A stretch of DNA of 64,000 nt from Dongia_B soli (GTDB lineage: Bacteria; Pseudomonadota; Alphaproteobacteria; Dongiales; Dongiaceae): the NCBI RefSeq assembly GCF_034044715.1, contig NZ_JAXCLW010000009.1, positions 62,001-126,000 on the forward strand, given 5' to 3'. This document shows, in pieces, positions 44,158 through 52,369 of the stretch; position 1 is the first letter of the stretch, and each line of letters starts with the position of its first letter. The notes beneath the pieces are model-generated. The model had not been told where the DNA came from. It saw nothing but the letters and a program-made list of their open reading frames with translations, and made no database searches. The translations under genes and the position numbers were made by a program.

Positions 44158-45686
44158 CAATACGTGTGTGGAATGAAAAACGCCGGATGGTCCCCAGGTG
44201 GCGCAGTTTGTCGCAGACGATCACCGCCTCCGAACTGGGAACACCGCATAAGCGAAACCAGGCGACAATTGATGCTGAGTTGTCCGCCGACTTGACCAAA
44301 CGTGCCATGAAGTGGAGGAAATCTCCGTCCCTCGTGACAGCAGCTGAGCTTGTTGAAAATTCTCTGGTCGACGGACGTGAAATCGAAGGCGTTGCAGCGG
44401 CACAATATCTTCTTCTAGCGGATGTTCCGGCAACTGAAGCTATTCGGCAGCAGGCAAGGGCTTTGCTCGGCCGTGCGGAAAGGGAAGGGAGTGCTGATCG
44501 CCCCTCATTGACGCCATGGCAGGCAATTAGGAGATGGCGTGCCAACCTGCGTATGCATCCCCGCAATGCGCTTGGCTGGGTAGAATTATCTCTCGCCCAG
44601 ACAATCGAGGGCCAAGCTGATCAGGCTCGAAAGTCGATGTTGGTTGCCATGCAGCTGGCTCCCCTCAACCGCCATGTTCTCCGGTCGGCTGCTCGGCTGT
44701 TTCTCCACTTAGGAGATCCCCAGCACGCCTATGACATCATCGCCCAAAGCCCCGCAACTAAGACCGATCCTTGGCTTATCGCAGCGGAAATTGCGATTTC
44801 CGACTTAGCTGGCAAAAAGATCCGTTGTTATAAGCAAGCCATGGCGATCCTGGAAGGCGCGCAGCTGCGACCGCGTCAGATTACGGAGCTTGCGGGCGCC
44901 GCCGCAACAGCTGAAATGGTCAGTGGCAATCGAAAGAAAGCGAGAAAATTTTTCTCGCAAAGCATGGACGACCCAACCGGCAATTCCCTTGCTCAGGCGG
45001 AATGGGCAGCCGGGGTCCTCACCACCGACCTAGTTCCGCCGACCCGATTCGAAACCGTCAAAGAGTCCCACGAGGCGAATGCCTTTCACCTATACCGCAT
45101 TCGGAACTTTCACGATGTGATTCCGGCCTGTGAACTCTGGGCCGCCGAAGATCCGTTTTCGATCCGGCCATATGAATTCGGAGCCGCGACAGCGGCCTAT
45201 ATAGACGAATTCCAATCATCCTTGGAGTTTGCCAACCGTGGCCTAAATGTGCGGCCTGATACGCCAGCTCTGCTAAACACGGTAGCGTTTTCCGCCGCAA
45301 ACCTGGGCGACCTGGAGGCCGCAAAGTCGTCACTAGATAAAATCAAACAGGCAGATCCGATCAGTGAACACATTGCACTAGCCAATCGCGGCCTGATCTC
45401 TTTTCGAGAAAGTCATTATGCCGAGGCAGTTGCATATTATTTGATGGCCATCGAGGGTTTCAAGAAATTGCAAGCTCCAAACTTGATTGCATCGGCCTGG
45501 GCTTATCTGGCGCGAGAAGCATCAAATTCGCAAATTCCCAATCGGGCCGACATCATCAATAAGGCCGTCGATATTGTCGCGAATTCGAATGATCTGCGAC
45601 TTAAGGAAATTGTTTCTGCCGCGAAGATGAGACTTCTGGCCTCCCAATTCGGGGGCGCCGAAGGTCCTCGTGTCGAAAAAACATAG
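44154..45686 (+). CDS. Tetratricopeptide repeat protein
   Basis: A 510-residue soluble helical protein. Its ATG overlaps the kinase stop by four bases, so it is coupled to the kinase. The N-terminal 100 residues are basic (VRLIWNEKRR-type start MTIRVWNEKRRMVPRWRSLS); TPR-like helix pairs follow from about residue 120 to 480 (NALGWVELSLAQTIEGQADQ, HVLRSAARLFLHLGDPQHAY, ALLNTVAFSAANLGDLEAAK, GLISFRESHYAEAVAYYLMA). No signal peptide or membrane helix. It probably scaffolds protein contacts, perhaps substrate or adaptor for the kinase; that is inference from coupling. Confidence 0.82.
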   Translation: MTIRVWNEKRRMVPRWRSLSQTITASELGTPHKRNQATIDAELSADLTKRAMKWRKSPSLVTAAELVENSLVDGREIEGVAAAQYLLLADVPATEAIRQQARALLGRAEREGSADRPSLTPWQAIRRWRANLRMHPRNALGWVELSLAQTIEGQADQARKSMLVAMQLAPLNRHVLRSAARLFLHLGDPQHAYDIIAQSPATKTDPWLIAAEIAISDLAGKKIRCYKQAMAILEGAQLRPRQITELAGAAATAEMVSGNRKKARKFFSQSMDDPTGNSLAQAEWAAGVLTTDLVPPTRFETVKESHEANAFHLYRIRNFHDVIPACELWAAEDPFSIRPYEFGAATAAYIDEFQSSLEFANRGLNVRPDTPALLNTVAFSAANLGDLEAAKSSLDKIKQADPISEHIALANRGLISFRESHYAEAVAYYLMAIEGFKKLQAPNLIASAWAYLAREASNSQIPNRADIINKAVDIVANSNDLRLKEIVSAAKMRLLASQFGGAEGPRVEKT

Positions 45687-45861
45687 TCCCGCCGTCGTAG
45701 CTTCGCGAGTGAGAGATCAACCAGCTGATGCTGACTTTATTCGCAAAGAGAACGCACAATGATCAGACGAGCGAGACGCAAACACGTAACGCCGCAAATA
45801 GTCGCGGCCAATCCAAGACGCGGCACGGAATGTGCCAATTCGCAGCAAGGAGAAGTCACCT

Positions 45862-46113
45862 GTGAGTGGCAAGCCAGAAAAAACCGTTGAGATCTTCGTC
45901 AATCAAGACGAACACGAAGTCGGCAAAGAAAAGATCTTTTACGATGAGGTTGTCGCGTTTTACCTTCAGGACGGCGGCGCCACCTCGACTGAATATCTCA
46001 TCAAATATTCGCGTGGTCACTCCGACAATGTGAGTGGCACGTTGGCTCCCGGACAAAAGGTGATGGTGCAAGATGGCATGCGCTTTAGGGTTTCGGGAAC
46101 TGGCGAATCATAA
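45862..46113 (+). CDS. Ubiquitin-like protein, multiubiquitin family
   Basis: An 83-residue single-domain ubiquitin-like protein. The GTG at 45862 is chosen because AAGGAG sits nine bases upstream. The beta-grasp pattern is visible: VEIFVNQDEHEV, then EVVAFYLQDGG, YLIKYSRGHSDN, GTLAPGQKVMVQDGMRFRVS. This pattern of I-F-V-N-Q near the start and G-M-x-F-x-V near the end is characteristic of the bacterial multiubiquitin family that occurs next to ThiF-type E1 and DUF6527 genes. The C-terminus is SGTGES rather than a diglycine, so trimming or a different conjugation chemistry is expected. The E1-like gene overlaps its end by 41 bases in another frame. Confidence 0.82.
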   Translation: MSGKPEKTVEIFVNQDEHEVGKEKIFYDEVVAFYLQDGGATSTEYLIKYSRGHSDNVSGTLAPGQKVMVQDGMRFRVSGTGES

Positions 46114-47266
46114 TCCGTTCGTTCAGGAGCTAGAAGACCAGGGTTATCTGGTCGACTTCATTAACGGGTATTTCATCATCTATGGCCTGCCCTACCTGGA
46201 TAAAGACGGTACCCTTAAACATGGGGACTGGATTAGTCCTGTCGATCTGACAAATAACGTCCTCGACCCGCCTAGCAATCATCAAGCGTGGTTTCGGGGT
46301 AGTCGGCCTCATGATCAAAGCGGGCGCGCACTACGGCTTGGGGGAGGACCTGGCCAGGTGACGGTGGCCGAAGGCTACGTCACCGACCACTCTTTCTCCT
46401 TCAAACTTACCGATGGCGGCGTAATGCGTCCGTATCGTTCGTTTGAGGAGAAGGTGAACACATATCTTGAAGTAATCACAGCGCCGGCGCTGGCCGCCTA
46501 TTCTGACGCAACACCATTGCATGCGATTGCCATCAAGGCAGCCGAACAGGGTAGCCCTCTTCGTTTTCCAGACACCCTGTCGTCTCGCTACAACATCAAC
46601 GATGTATCAGCGCTTTTAAAAGGCAAAAAGGTTGCGATCATCGGCTTGGGAGGCACCGGCGCGTATATCCTTGACTTTCTCGCCCGCACGCATCTCGAAC
46701 GGATCGCCCTATTCGACGATGACGACGTTCAAGTGCACACGATATTTCGAATTCCTGGCTACATTCATCGAGCGATCGGGCAGAAAAAAGTCGACGCCTT
46801 CGCACAACAGTATGGAAACTGGCATAATGGAATTGTTCCAATAGCGGAACTCGTTACCTCGGGAAATATCGAGCGCTTACGCGAATTCGATTTTGTATTT
46901 GTCTCGATCGATAACGGTCCCTCACGGCTACAAATTGTGGGCTGGTTAAGTGCGAACAGTATTCCATTTGTGGATTGCGGAATGGGTCTCAACCGATCTG
47001 TCACTGGGATGAATGGCGTCGTTCGGGTCACCGGCGTCGACCGCTCGGCATTTGAGCAAAGCCTAGACACGCCCTATTTGCCAACTGGGGATAACAAAGC
47101 CGATGAGTACCGCAAACAGGCGCAAATCGCTGAGCTTAACGCGTTGAATGCGGCTTTTGCGGTGATCCGGTTTAAGCAACATTTTCGGCTCTATGAGCGC
47201 GAAGACGACGCAGTCTCATATATATTTGAAACAGCGTCCTTTGAGATCAACGCCGTGAGACAATAA
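46073..47266 (+). CDS. E1-like ThiF-family adenylyltransferase with N-terminal DUF6791-like region
   Basis: A 397-residue enzyme. The N-terminal 170 residues match the DUF6791 pattern (FVQELEDQGYLVDFINGYFI, YGLPYLDKDG, NHQAWFRGSRPHD). The ThiF/E1 Rossmann domain follows: nucleotide loop VAIIGLGGTGAYILDFLA (188-205), acidic strand LFDDDDVQ (213-220), conserved Arg in TIFRIPGY (R226), Lys in IGQKKVDAF (238-239), Asp in VSIDNGPSR (D280) and a Cys in PFVDCGMGL (C302). It should adenylate the C-terminus of the ubiquitin-like protein encoded just before it. No separate E2 gene is seen; whether the N-terminal region serves that role is open. ATG at 46073 lacks a strong ribosome site and is probably coupled. 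Confidence 0.83.
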   Translation: MACALGFRELANHNPFVQELEDQGYLVDFINGYFIIYGLPYLDKDGTLKHGDWISPVDLTNNVLDPPSNHQAWFRGSRPHDQSGRALRLGGGPGQVTVAEGYVTDHSFSFKLTDGGVMRPYRSFEEKVNTYLEVITAPALAAYSDATPLHAIAIKAAEQGSPLRFPDTLSSRYNINDVSALLKGKKVAIIGLGGTGAYILDFLARTHLERIALFDDDDVQVHTIFRIPGYIHRAIGQKKVDAFAQQYGNWHNGIVPIAELVTSGNIERLREFDFVFVSIDNGPSRLQIVGWLSANSIPFVDCGMGLNRSVTGMNGVVRVTGVDRSAFEQSLDTPYLPTGDNKADEYRKQAQIAELNALNAAFAVIRFKQHFRLYEREDDAVSYIFETASFEINAVRQ

Positions 47267-47268
47267 GA

Positions 47269-47673
47269 ATGAAATATGTATATGAGACTGTTGAACGCAT
47301 CCCCAATCAGCTGCGAGAAGGTGTTGTATACCATAGCGAAGAATTCGAACTCGCGGCATTGCTATGTGTATGCGGCTGTGGTCATCGGATAACTCTTCTT
47401 GTGCCGGATAGTCATCAGGTAACGTCAAGCAATAGGCTCGCGACAATTCGGCCCTCGATTGGCGTTTTTGATGCCCCGTGTAAATCACATTTTTTCATCA
47501 CTGCTGGTAAAGTAGATTTATTACCGGCCTTTACAGATGCGCAGGCGGCTTCAATCATGCGTAGCCAGATTGATCGCCATGTCGCACGCGATGCGCGACC
47601 ATCATTCTGGCTTGATCATTTGCGATCCGCCGCACAAAAGGTCATCAAGTTCATCGTCTCCCTCTTTCGATGA
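47269..47673 (+). CDS. DUF6527 family protein of the ubiquitin-like operon
   Basis: A 134-residue protein starting two bases after the E1-like stop. It shows the DUF6527 signature: CVCGCGHRITLLVP (C33, C35, C37, H39), TIRPSIGVF (S63) and APCKSHFFITAGKVDLLP (C71, H74). The Cys/His set suggests a metal site. In related bacterial ubiquitination-like (Bub) operons the DUF6527 protein has been described as a peptidase that processes or removes the ubiquitin-like protein; I apply that by homology only. A C-terminal amphipathic helix (SAAQKVIKFIVSLFR) may contact membrane. Last gene of the operon. Confidence 0.8.
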   Translation: MKYVYETVERIPNQLREGVVYHSEEFELAALLCVCGCGHRITLLVPDSHQVTSSNRLATIRPSIGVFDAPCKSHFFITAGKVDLLPAFTDAQAASIMRSQIDRHVARDARPSFWLDHLRSAAQKVIKFIVSLFR

Positions 47674-47814
47674 AAAGCTATAAGCGGTGGTTCCGGCGCT
47701 GGAGCGGTGTGTAGATTTGCGGACCTGTGATCGTCCGCCGATGCGCGGAACTGTGTAGAGAAACCCACGATAACGTGTATTGACGATTTTCGGCACGTTC
47801 GACGGAGGATTCAA

Positions 47815-48072
47815 AGCGAGGGCATCGACGGGTCGACGAAGAACCGGCCGCCACCGGTGACGGCGATGTGAGGGGCAACAAAGCCGAGCATCAGCGGATA
47901 TTCAAAGCCGCGGTCAAATACGGCGTTTAACACCGCGGGTTGCTACAGCAATTGTCGGCTCACCGGCGCCGTCCCAACCACCCGAGGGCACGATGACCTC
48001 CATAGCCGGCATCTCATCGAGACGCAGCACATTGTAGGTATCAAAATTCTGCTGTTTGATCTGCTAGGCGGA
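47815..48072 (-). pseudogene. C-terminal fragment of a xanthine dehydrogenase-type molybdopterin subunit
   Basis: The minus strand from about 48072 reads QIKQQNFDTYNVLRLDEMPA then MEVIVPSGGWDGAGEP, matching the end of isoquinoline 1-oxidoreductase/xanthine dehydrogenase large subunits (NFDxYxVLRxDEMP, EVHIVPS, GxGEP). A shift then gives AVLNAVFDRG, again family-like, after which the sequence is unrelated. No start or upstream part exists. Probably host-gene debris left by island insertion. Confidence 0.5.
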
Positions 48073-48215
48073 AAAGAGCATCAGATCGTTAACGTGCTGA
48101 GGCCGTATGGGGAGCTTGGAGCATTTAAGGGGGCGATCGCCCAGCCTGACAGGATCAATTTGGCAAACCTTTTCACCGACTATCCCCTCTTTGATCTCAT
48201 CCACACCACTGGAAG

Positions 48216-48235
48216 GTAAGCGTCCGGACGTTTAC
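48216..48235. repeat. 20-base near-perfect palindrome
   Basis: GTAAGCGTCCGGACGTTTAC is symmetric about its centre with a perfect ten-base core (CGTCCGGACG) and only one mismatched pair. It lies 18 bases from the end of the metallophosphoesterase gene. It could be a protein-binding site or terminator stem; it is not obviously a transposon end. Confidence 0.35.
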
Positions 48236-48252
48236 AGATTCTCTTTGAAAAA

Positions 48253-49062
48253 TCAGATCTCTACAACGAGCGACGGGTCGAAATCAGGGTTCAGGTAGTT
48301 AGGATGGTAGCCGCGCGGATTACATACAATGCGTGTCCTCCCGATCCTGTAGTCCGACGAAGTGTGAATATGGCCATGCACCCAGAGATGCGGCTGAAAA
48401 TCCTCGATCAAAGTCTCGAGCGAGGATGCATACGCTGAAGATGAGGGATCACGAGCTTGATCTGTAGAAAGGCTTTTAGCAGATGGTGCATGATGCGTGA
48501 CCACTATCGTGAGTCCATCGTAGAGTTTTGAAAGCTCCCCTTCGATAAATGTGCGAGCAGCGACATGGAAGCGCAGCGTATCATGTGGTGTGAGCCGTAT
48601 CTTCTCAGCAACTTCGCGGTTCTGCACTTTTATGCGAGTGTAGTCATTCATGTTCTGCCAAGCCCGCGCCATCTCCGTGCTCATCTGTTCAGGGCCAAAC
48701 AGAAGGAAGTTAGTCCACAGAGTCGCGCCAATGATCCTTACATTAAGGCCATCAATATTTTTGAAATCACATACTTCTCGCTCAAGAAAATACACAGGAG
48801 TTGTTCTCCTGTTAGTCCGCGCCGCCGCCAATCGACTTGCCGCAATGGCAGCATATAGACTATCTCCATAGGGCTCGTGGTTTCCACCAACCAACACAAC
48901 TGCTTGATCAAAAGTCTTAGCAGCCCATCCTACCGACCGTCGCTTGGTGTGAATGTTGCCTGCCAGGATAACCAACTCCGCTAGGCGTCCAGATGTCACA
49001 TCCTGAGGAAAAAGGATGGGGGCAAATTCGAGGTGCAAATCGGAGTAAACGTGCACTCGCAT
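48253..49062 (-). CDS. Calcineurin-like metallophosphoesterase, transposon passenger
   Basis: A 269-residue phosphoesterase starting at the ATG at 49062 (AGAGGA seven bases upstream). Metal-binding motifs in order: YSDLHLE (D8, H10), LAGNIH (N36), GGNHEPYG (N61, H62), VVTHHAPS and HGHIHTSSD. The bridging ligand is normally Asp in a GD motif; here it is Asn36, which may alter activity. A mid-region matches the YmdB-independent, phage/plasmid-borne branch only loosely. The gene follows the small unknown gene by 61 bases and both trail the transposition genes on the same strand, so it is a likely cargo gene. Confidence 0.85.
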   Translation of the reverse strand: MRVHVYSDLHLEFAPILFPQDVTSGRLAELVILAGNIHTKRRSVGWAAKTFDQAVVLVGGNHEPYGDSLYAAIAASRLAAARTNRRTTPVYFLEREVCDFKNIDGLNVRIIGATLWTNFLLFGPEQMSTEMARAWQNMNDYTRIKVQNREVAEKIRLTPHDTLRFHVAARTFIEGELSKLYDGLTIVVTHHAPSAKSLSTDQARDPSSSAYASSLETLIEDFQPHLWVHGHIHTSSDYRIGRTRIVCNPRGYHPNYLNPDFDPSLVVEI

Positions 49063-49123
49063 AACGTTGTCCTCTTGAACTCCGGCGGGTGGACCCATTA
49101 GCGGTAGGATAGGTGGCATAGCA

Positions 49124-49402
49124 CTATGTCGGTGGCTCCGAGGTCTCTTCCAGGAATACTGCCGCGAGGTGCGCATCTTGCCACTTCAAATCCACTGCTG
49201 CGAACTCGCGCCGTTCACGGTCAGTAGCCAGCCTACAGTCCAGGCCGTTGTTGTCAAAATCTCTAGCCGTATACTGTGCTGATCGAAGCCGAGCTAGAAT
49301 CTCGCGCCCACGCAGAAGAGCCTCTGAGCGGTCAGTTGCTGGGACTAGTAAGAGGTCAATTTGTCCAGAGTGGACAAGCCAAACTGACATTCGGGGCGAC
49401 AT
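49124..49402 (-). CDS. Small unknown protein between tniQ and the metallophosphoesterase
   Basis: A 92-residue soluble protein; the ATG at 49402 has AGGAG six bases upstream, so it is likely translated. The sequence begins MSPRMSVWLVHSGQIDLLLV and ends with an acidic tail (FLEETSEPPT). I do not recognise it. It resembles a small alpha/beta domain (strand, helix with LLRGREILARLRSAQ, strand). It may function with the phosphoesterase downstream, since the two are tandem passengers of the Tn7-like unit. Confidence 0.65.
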   Translation of the reverse strand: MSPRMSVWLVHSGQIDLLLVPATDRSEALLRGREILARLRSAQYTARDFDNNGLDCRLATDRERREFAAVDLKWQDAHLAAVFLEETSEPPT

Positions 49403-49434
49403 ACCTATCTCCTCTCTTTCGAACAATACCGCTA

Positions 49435-51411
49435 TTATCTCCAGATCCCCCGGTTTTCCCGGAACTCGGGAAAAGACAGAATCGCATCTCTGTCCCAGAG
49501 ACGGCGCCTGACATCCCAAACCTGATACGACGCAACAGGATGTGTGCCGGTCCGCTCGAGGAAATGGTAGAGTTGCCATCGACCCCAGCCCATGAACCGC
49601 TTAATTTCTGGAACGTGGATATAAGTCTTCGCAAACGCGTATACTGATGATCGCAGTGGTCGACGCCTCTTCGCACCCCTCCTTCTCCACTCGAGAAGTC
49701 CAATATTAAGTAGTGCGATGATATGGTGTTCCGGCAAACCCAAGTAGTTGCTGGCCGCGATAACACTCATCAACTCAGGCGCACCAGGGAGCGTCTCGTC
49801 CCAATACTCTTCGGGTAGGCTTCTGAAAGTGAGATTTGCGGCAGGGGATATGGTCGCTTCGCCGATCTGGTCGCTAGAACTCGATGATCGAAGGCTGATC
49901 GTTCCTGCCATCACCGCACGCAGAAGAGGGGTCCATGCACGAGCCGAGAGCTTGTGGAGAGCAAAGAAATCTCTGACGGAAATTCGATCTTCTTCCGGCC
50001 GGTCAGACCAAGACGACGTTTCAACTAAGCGACTTTTAAGCTGTCCAATCTTGCTTTGAGAGAACCAGCGGCCATCTCCTGCGATTATAGCGGCAGGCCC
50101 AGTTTCGGCATCGATGAGACCGTCGGCAGAAAGTGTGGACAGGGTGTGCTCCGGAATTCCTAGCTCTTCGCAGGCAGCTTCGGCACGACAAAGTCGCTTT
50201 CTTTCTTCGAGGATTTCCTCGAGTTGACTGCGACGCACGAAGATAGGAGTGCGAACGTCAGCTGACGGCCGATGACATTCGATGCTTTCGGATACAAGCA
50301 AGCGTCGCATCATATAGCCAGCCACTTTGAATGTCTTGATTGCAGTGTAAATAGGGATCAAGGAACCATCTGCCATTTCTGCGCGCTTCTTGGGCGATCG
50401 ATAAACAGGCTCGTTGAGCAGCGCGTAGTACTGGTGGACCATCTCCTTCATGAACCGCCGTGCAGGTGGACGATAGCTGAGGTACGATGCATTCTGTCCA
50501 AAAAGCACGCCCAGGTCTTTGTAAACACCGTAATACCCGGCCCTTTTGCTGGATGCTGCGCGCAGCTTGTCGAACAGATCAAAAGCCGACTTAGGCAGGC
50601 CGACTATCCACCGGTAAACCAATGCCAACCTCCTCGAAGTGAACCGTGCTTTCTCTCTGTGCTGGCGGATGCTACGTTGAGGCATTGCTACTTCAGCGAA
50701 GCTATCCTCAAGCCAAGGCCCTATCGCTACACAAAACTCGAACCACTGCCCGGCAGTCGTAAGTTCAGTCCCGGTAGGTAGCCATTGCCAAACCGATTCG
50801 TGCAACTCTGATGTGGGGTCAATTAATGCAGCAATCCTACGGGTCGCTTCGAGTTCGATTCCTTCGATGGCGATTGTCCGATGATCTCGCAGGTCGATTC
50901 TACAGTTCTCGCATATATGGACGCCATATGACGACTTCCACCTGAGCGGACGCTCGCATGCGGGGTTAGGGCACTGCGATATAAGTGCGCCACCGGTATG
51001 AGGGCAATGGTCAAATGCTAGAATATCCCAGATGGCCCGATGGTGGGCGGATAACCGAAGCGTTTCTGGACACACTCGTCGCAATTCGGGTTCCCGAAAA
51101 GTCCTTAGTAGGTCATTTCCGAAGAAGTTCATTCTTTCTGTGCGCAGCGCTCCGCTATAGCATCGCAAAATAATATCGGAACTGGAGCAGCCAAGAACAT
51201 CCGCCAGGCTTTCCGCAAAAGGCGAAGCAATAAAAGGAAGATTTCGCGGTCTCGAAGTCACCAAGCCCGCGCGCTTCAAAGCTTCGCGAAGAACCTGATG
51301 CACATTATCGCTGGCCCTTCGCGCTAAAAATCCCAATAGGCTCTCGTCGGGCAAGATCGATGGCTCTGGCCGGAGCAAAAAGCGTTCCCTCTTAGGAGAT
51401 AGCTGATACAT
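49435..51411 (-). CDS. tniQ: TniQ family transposition targeting protein
   Basis: A 658-residue TniQ/TnsD-type protein. The N-terminal TniQ domain (about 15-180) starts RPEPSILPDESLLGFLARRA and contains zinc-binding cysteines in HCPHTGGALISQCPNPACER and VHICENCRIDL. The long C-terminal half has helix-turn-helix-like segments (LSVRDFFALHKLSARAW, EIKRFMGWGRWQLYHF) that may read target DNA. TnsD-length rather than short TniQ, so it may choose a fixed attachment site. It starts seven bases after the tniB stop. Confidence 0.9.
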   Translation of the reverse strand: MYQLSPKRERFLLRPEPSILPDESLLGFLARRASDNVHQVLREALKRAGLVTSRPRNLPFIASPFAESLADVLGCSSSDIILRCYSGALRTERMNFFGNDLLRTFREPELRRVCPETLRLSAHHRAIWDILAFDHCPHTGGALISQCPNPACERPLRWKSSYGVHICENCRIDLRDHRTIAIEGIELEATRRIAALIDPTSELHESVWQWLPTGTELTTAGQWFEFCVAIGPWLEDSFAEVAMPQRSIRQHREKARFTSRRLALVYRWIVGLPKSAFDLFDKLRAASSKRAGYYGVYKDLGVLFGQNASYLSYRPPARRFMKEMVHQYYALLNEPVYRSPKKRAEMADGSLIPIYTAIKTFKVAGYMMRRLLVSESIECHRPSADVRTPIFVRRSQLEEILEERKRLCRAEAACEELGIPEHTLSTLSADGLIDAETGPAAIIAGDGRWFSQSKIGQLKSRLVETSSWSDRPEEDRISVRDFFALHKLSARAWTPLLRAVMAGTISLRSSSSSDQIGEATISPAANLTFRSLPEEYWDETLPGAPELMSVIAASNYLGLPEHHIIALLNIGLLEWRRRGAKRRRPLRSSVYAFAKTYIHVPEIKRFMGWGRWQLYHFLERTGTHPVASYQVWDVRRRLWDRDAILSFPEFRENRGIWR

Positions 51412-51417
51412 AGGTCG

Positions 51418-52359
51418 TCATCCGATAGGCTCAAGTGATCTCGAAGAAATGCCTTCGACAAAAGCATTTCTGCCGCAAACACCCATCGGAATTGCCCACT
51501 CTTCCACTGCGAGGGTGAGATCGTCTTCCGTAATGATGTCGTCTTCGCGTTCGACCATGCCTGAGATGGCAAATCGGACGAGATTCGATACGTGACCAAT
51601 AGTGCCCGAAGAGACATCCTGAAGACATGCGCAGATTTCCGGCTTCGCGAGATTGGATTTTCGTCCGGTAATCCCCGCCGACACGAGATGCTCATCGAGC
51701 TCATCAATGTAGCCAATAAAGAGCTGGCGGTCTTTCGTCTTCAGTGGATTTAGTGGATCGAATTGGATCGGTGGTCGAGTGCGGCTCGCGAACTCCGGGT
51801 CTTTCGTAATTACCTCGACTCGCTTCAAGCCCAGAACGGCCATGGCGCAGATCCCCTCGTTCAAAAGTTGCTTGCATGAAGCGGCGACCGAGTATTGCGG
51901 CGCTTTATCTTCCCGATGAATGAGGTGATGAAATTCGTCGATGATAAGTAACTCCACCCGAGCTTCAATGAGGTACCGATACATTCGCTCTCTCATGTCA
52001 GCCTCGGTGCCGGCTTTGCTTTTCTCCCCTTCAAAGGTGCGTAGTATGTCCGAATAGAGCCGTCGCGGCGTCGACTTGGGCTGCAGCTCGACGTAGATTA
52101 CAGGGCGAACGCCTATTTCCCCATCATATTCTGGAATGCTTAGCCCTTTCATATAAAGGTCTACGGCGCAGGATTTGCCGGACGATGAAGGGCCAATGAC
52201 CGGCAATGCCCGCTGCATTTTGAAGCGTGTTTTCCGCGCGATCTTGCGCATTATTTCAAATTCATGATGAAGTCGAACTGTTCGCGGATGATGAAAGCGG
52301 ATCTTCTCAAACGCTGCTTGGAAATCGGCGATGAGCTCTGTTTTATGGGCTGCAGACAT
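51418..52359 (-). CDS. tniB: TniB/TnsC-like AAA+ transposition ATPase
   Basis: A 313-residue AAA+ regulator. The ATG at 52359 has AGGAG seven bases upstream and lies 11 bases after the transposase stop. Walker A is GPSSSGKS (about 56-63), Walker B is LLIIDEFHHLIH, and a sensor-like VLGLKRVEVI follows. It links the targeting protein TniQ to the transposase and sets target immunity. The length is that of TniB/short TnsC rather than Tn7 TnsC. Confidence 0.92.
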   Translation of the reverse strand: MSAAHKTELIADFQAAFEKIRFHHPRTVRLHHEFEIMRKIARKTRFKMQRALPVIGPSSSGKSCAVDLYMKGLSIPEYDGEIGVRPVIYVELQPKSTPRRLYSDILRTFEGEKSKAGTEADMRERMYRYLIEARVELLIIDEFHHLIHREDKAPQYSVAASCKQLLNEGICAMAVLGLKRVEVITKDPEFASRTRPPIQFDPLNPLKTKDRQLFIGYIDELDEHLVSAGITGRKSNLAKPEICACLQDVSSGTIGHVSNLVRFAISGMVEREDDIITEDDLTLAVEEWAIPMGVCGRNAFVEGISSRSLEPIG

Positions 52360-52369
52360 CCAAAGGCTC

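Larger units (their letters stand above)
47674..48252. other. Non-coding stretch with gene debris after the ubiquitin-like operon
   Basis: About 580 bases separating the rightward operon from the leftward transposon passenger genes. It holds the xanthine-dehydrogenase-type fragment and the palindrome listed separately. On the plus strand a short frame ending in a TAA at about 48219 reads protein-like (VLRPYGELGAFKGAIAQPDR) but has no start or family. Two similar GTGTAGA-containing stretches at about 47708 and 47751 are too diverged to call. Confidence 0.4.

Noticed and set aside
45729..45865. Short frame of about 45 codons ahead of the ubiquitin-like gene, ending in a GTGA overlap
   Set aside because: Weak ribosome site and low-complexity polar translation; kept only as a note on possible coupling.
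47700..47770. Two GTGTAGA-containing stretches as possible second transposon end
   Set aside because: They do not resemble the repeats upstream of tnsA and have no clear spacing or orientation.
48030..48220. Plus-strand protein-like stretch ending near 48219
   Set aside because: No start codon with ribosome site and it overlaps, on the other strand, a better-supported dehydrogenase fragment.
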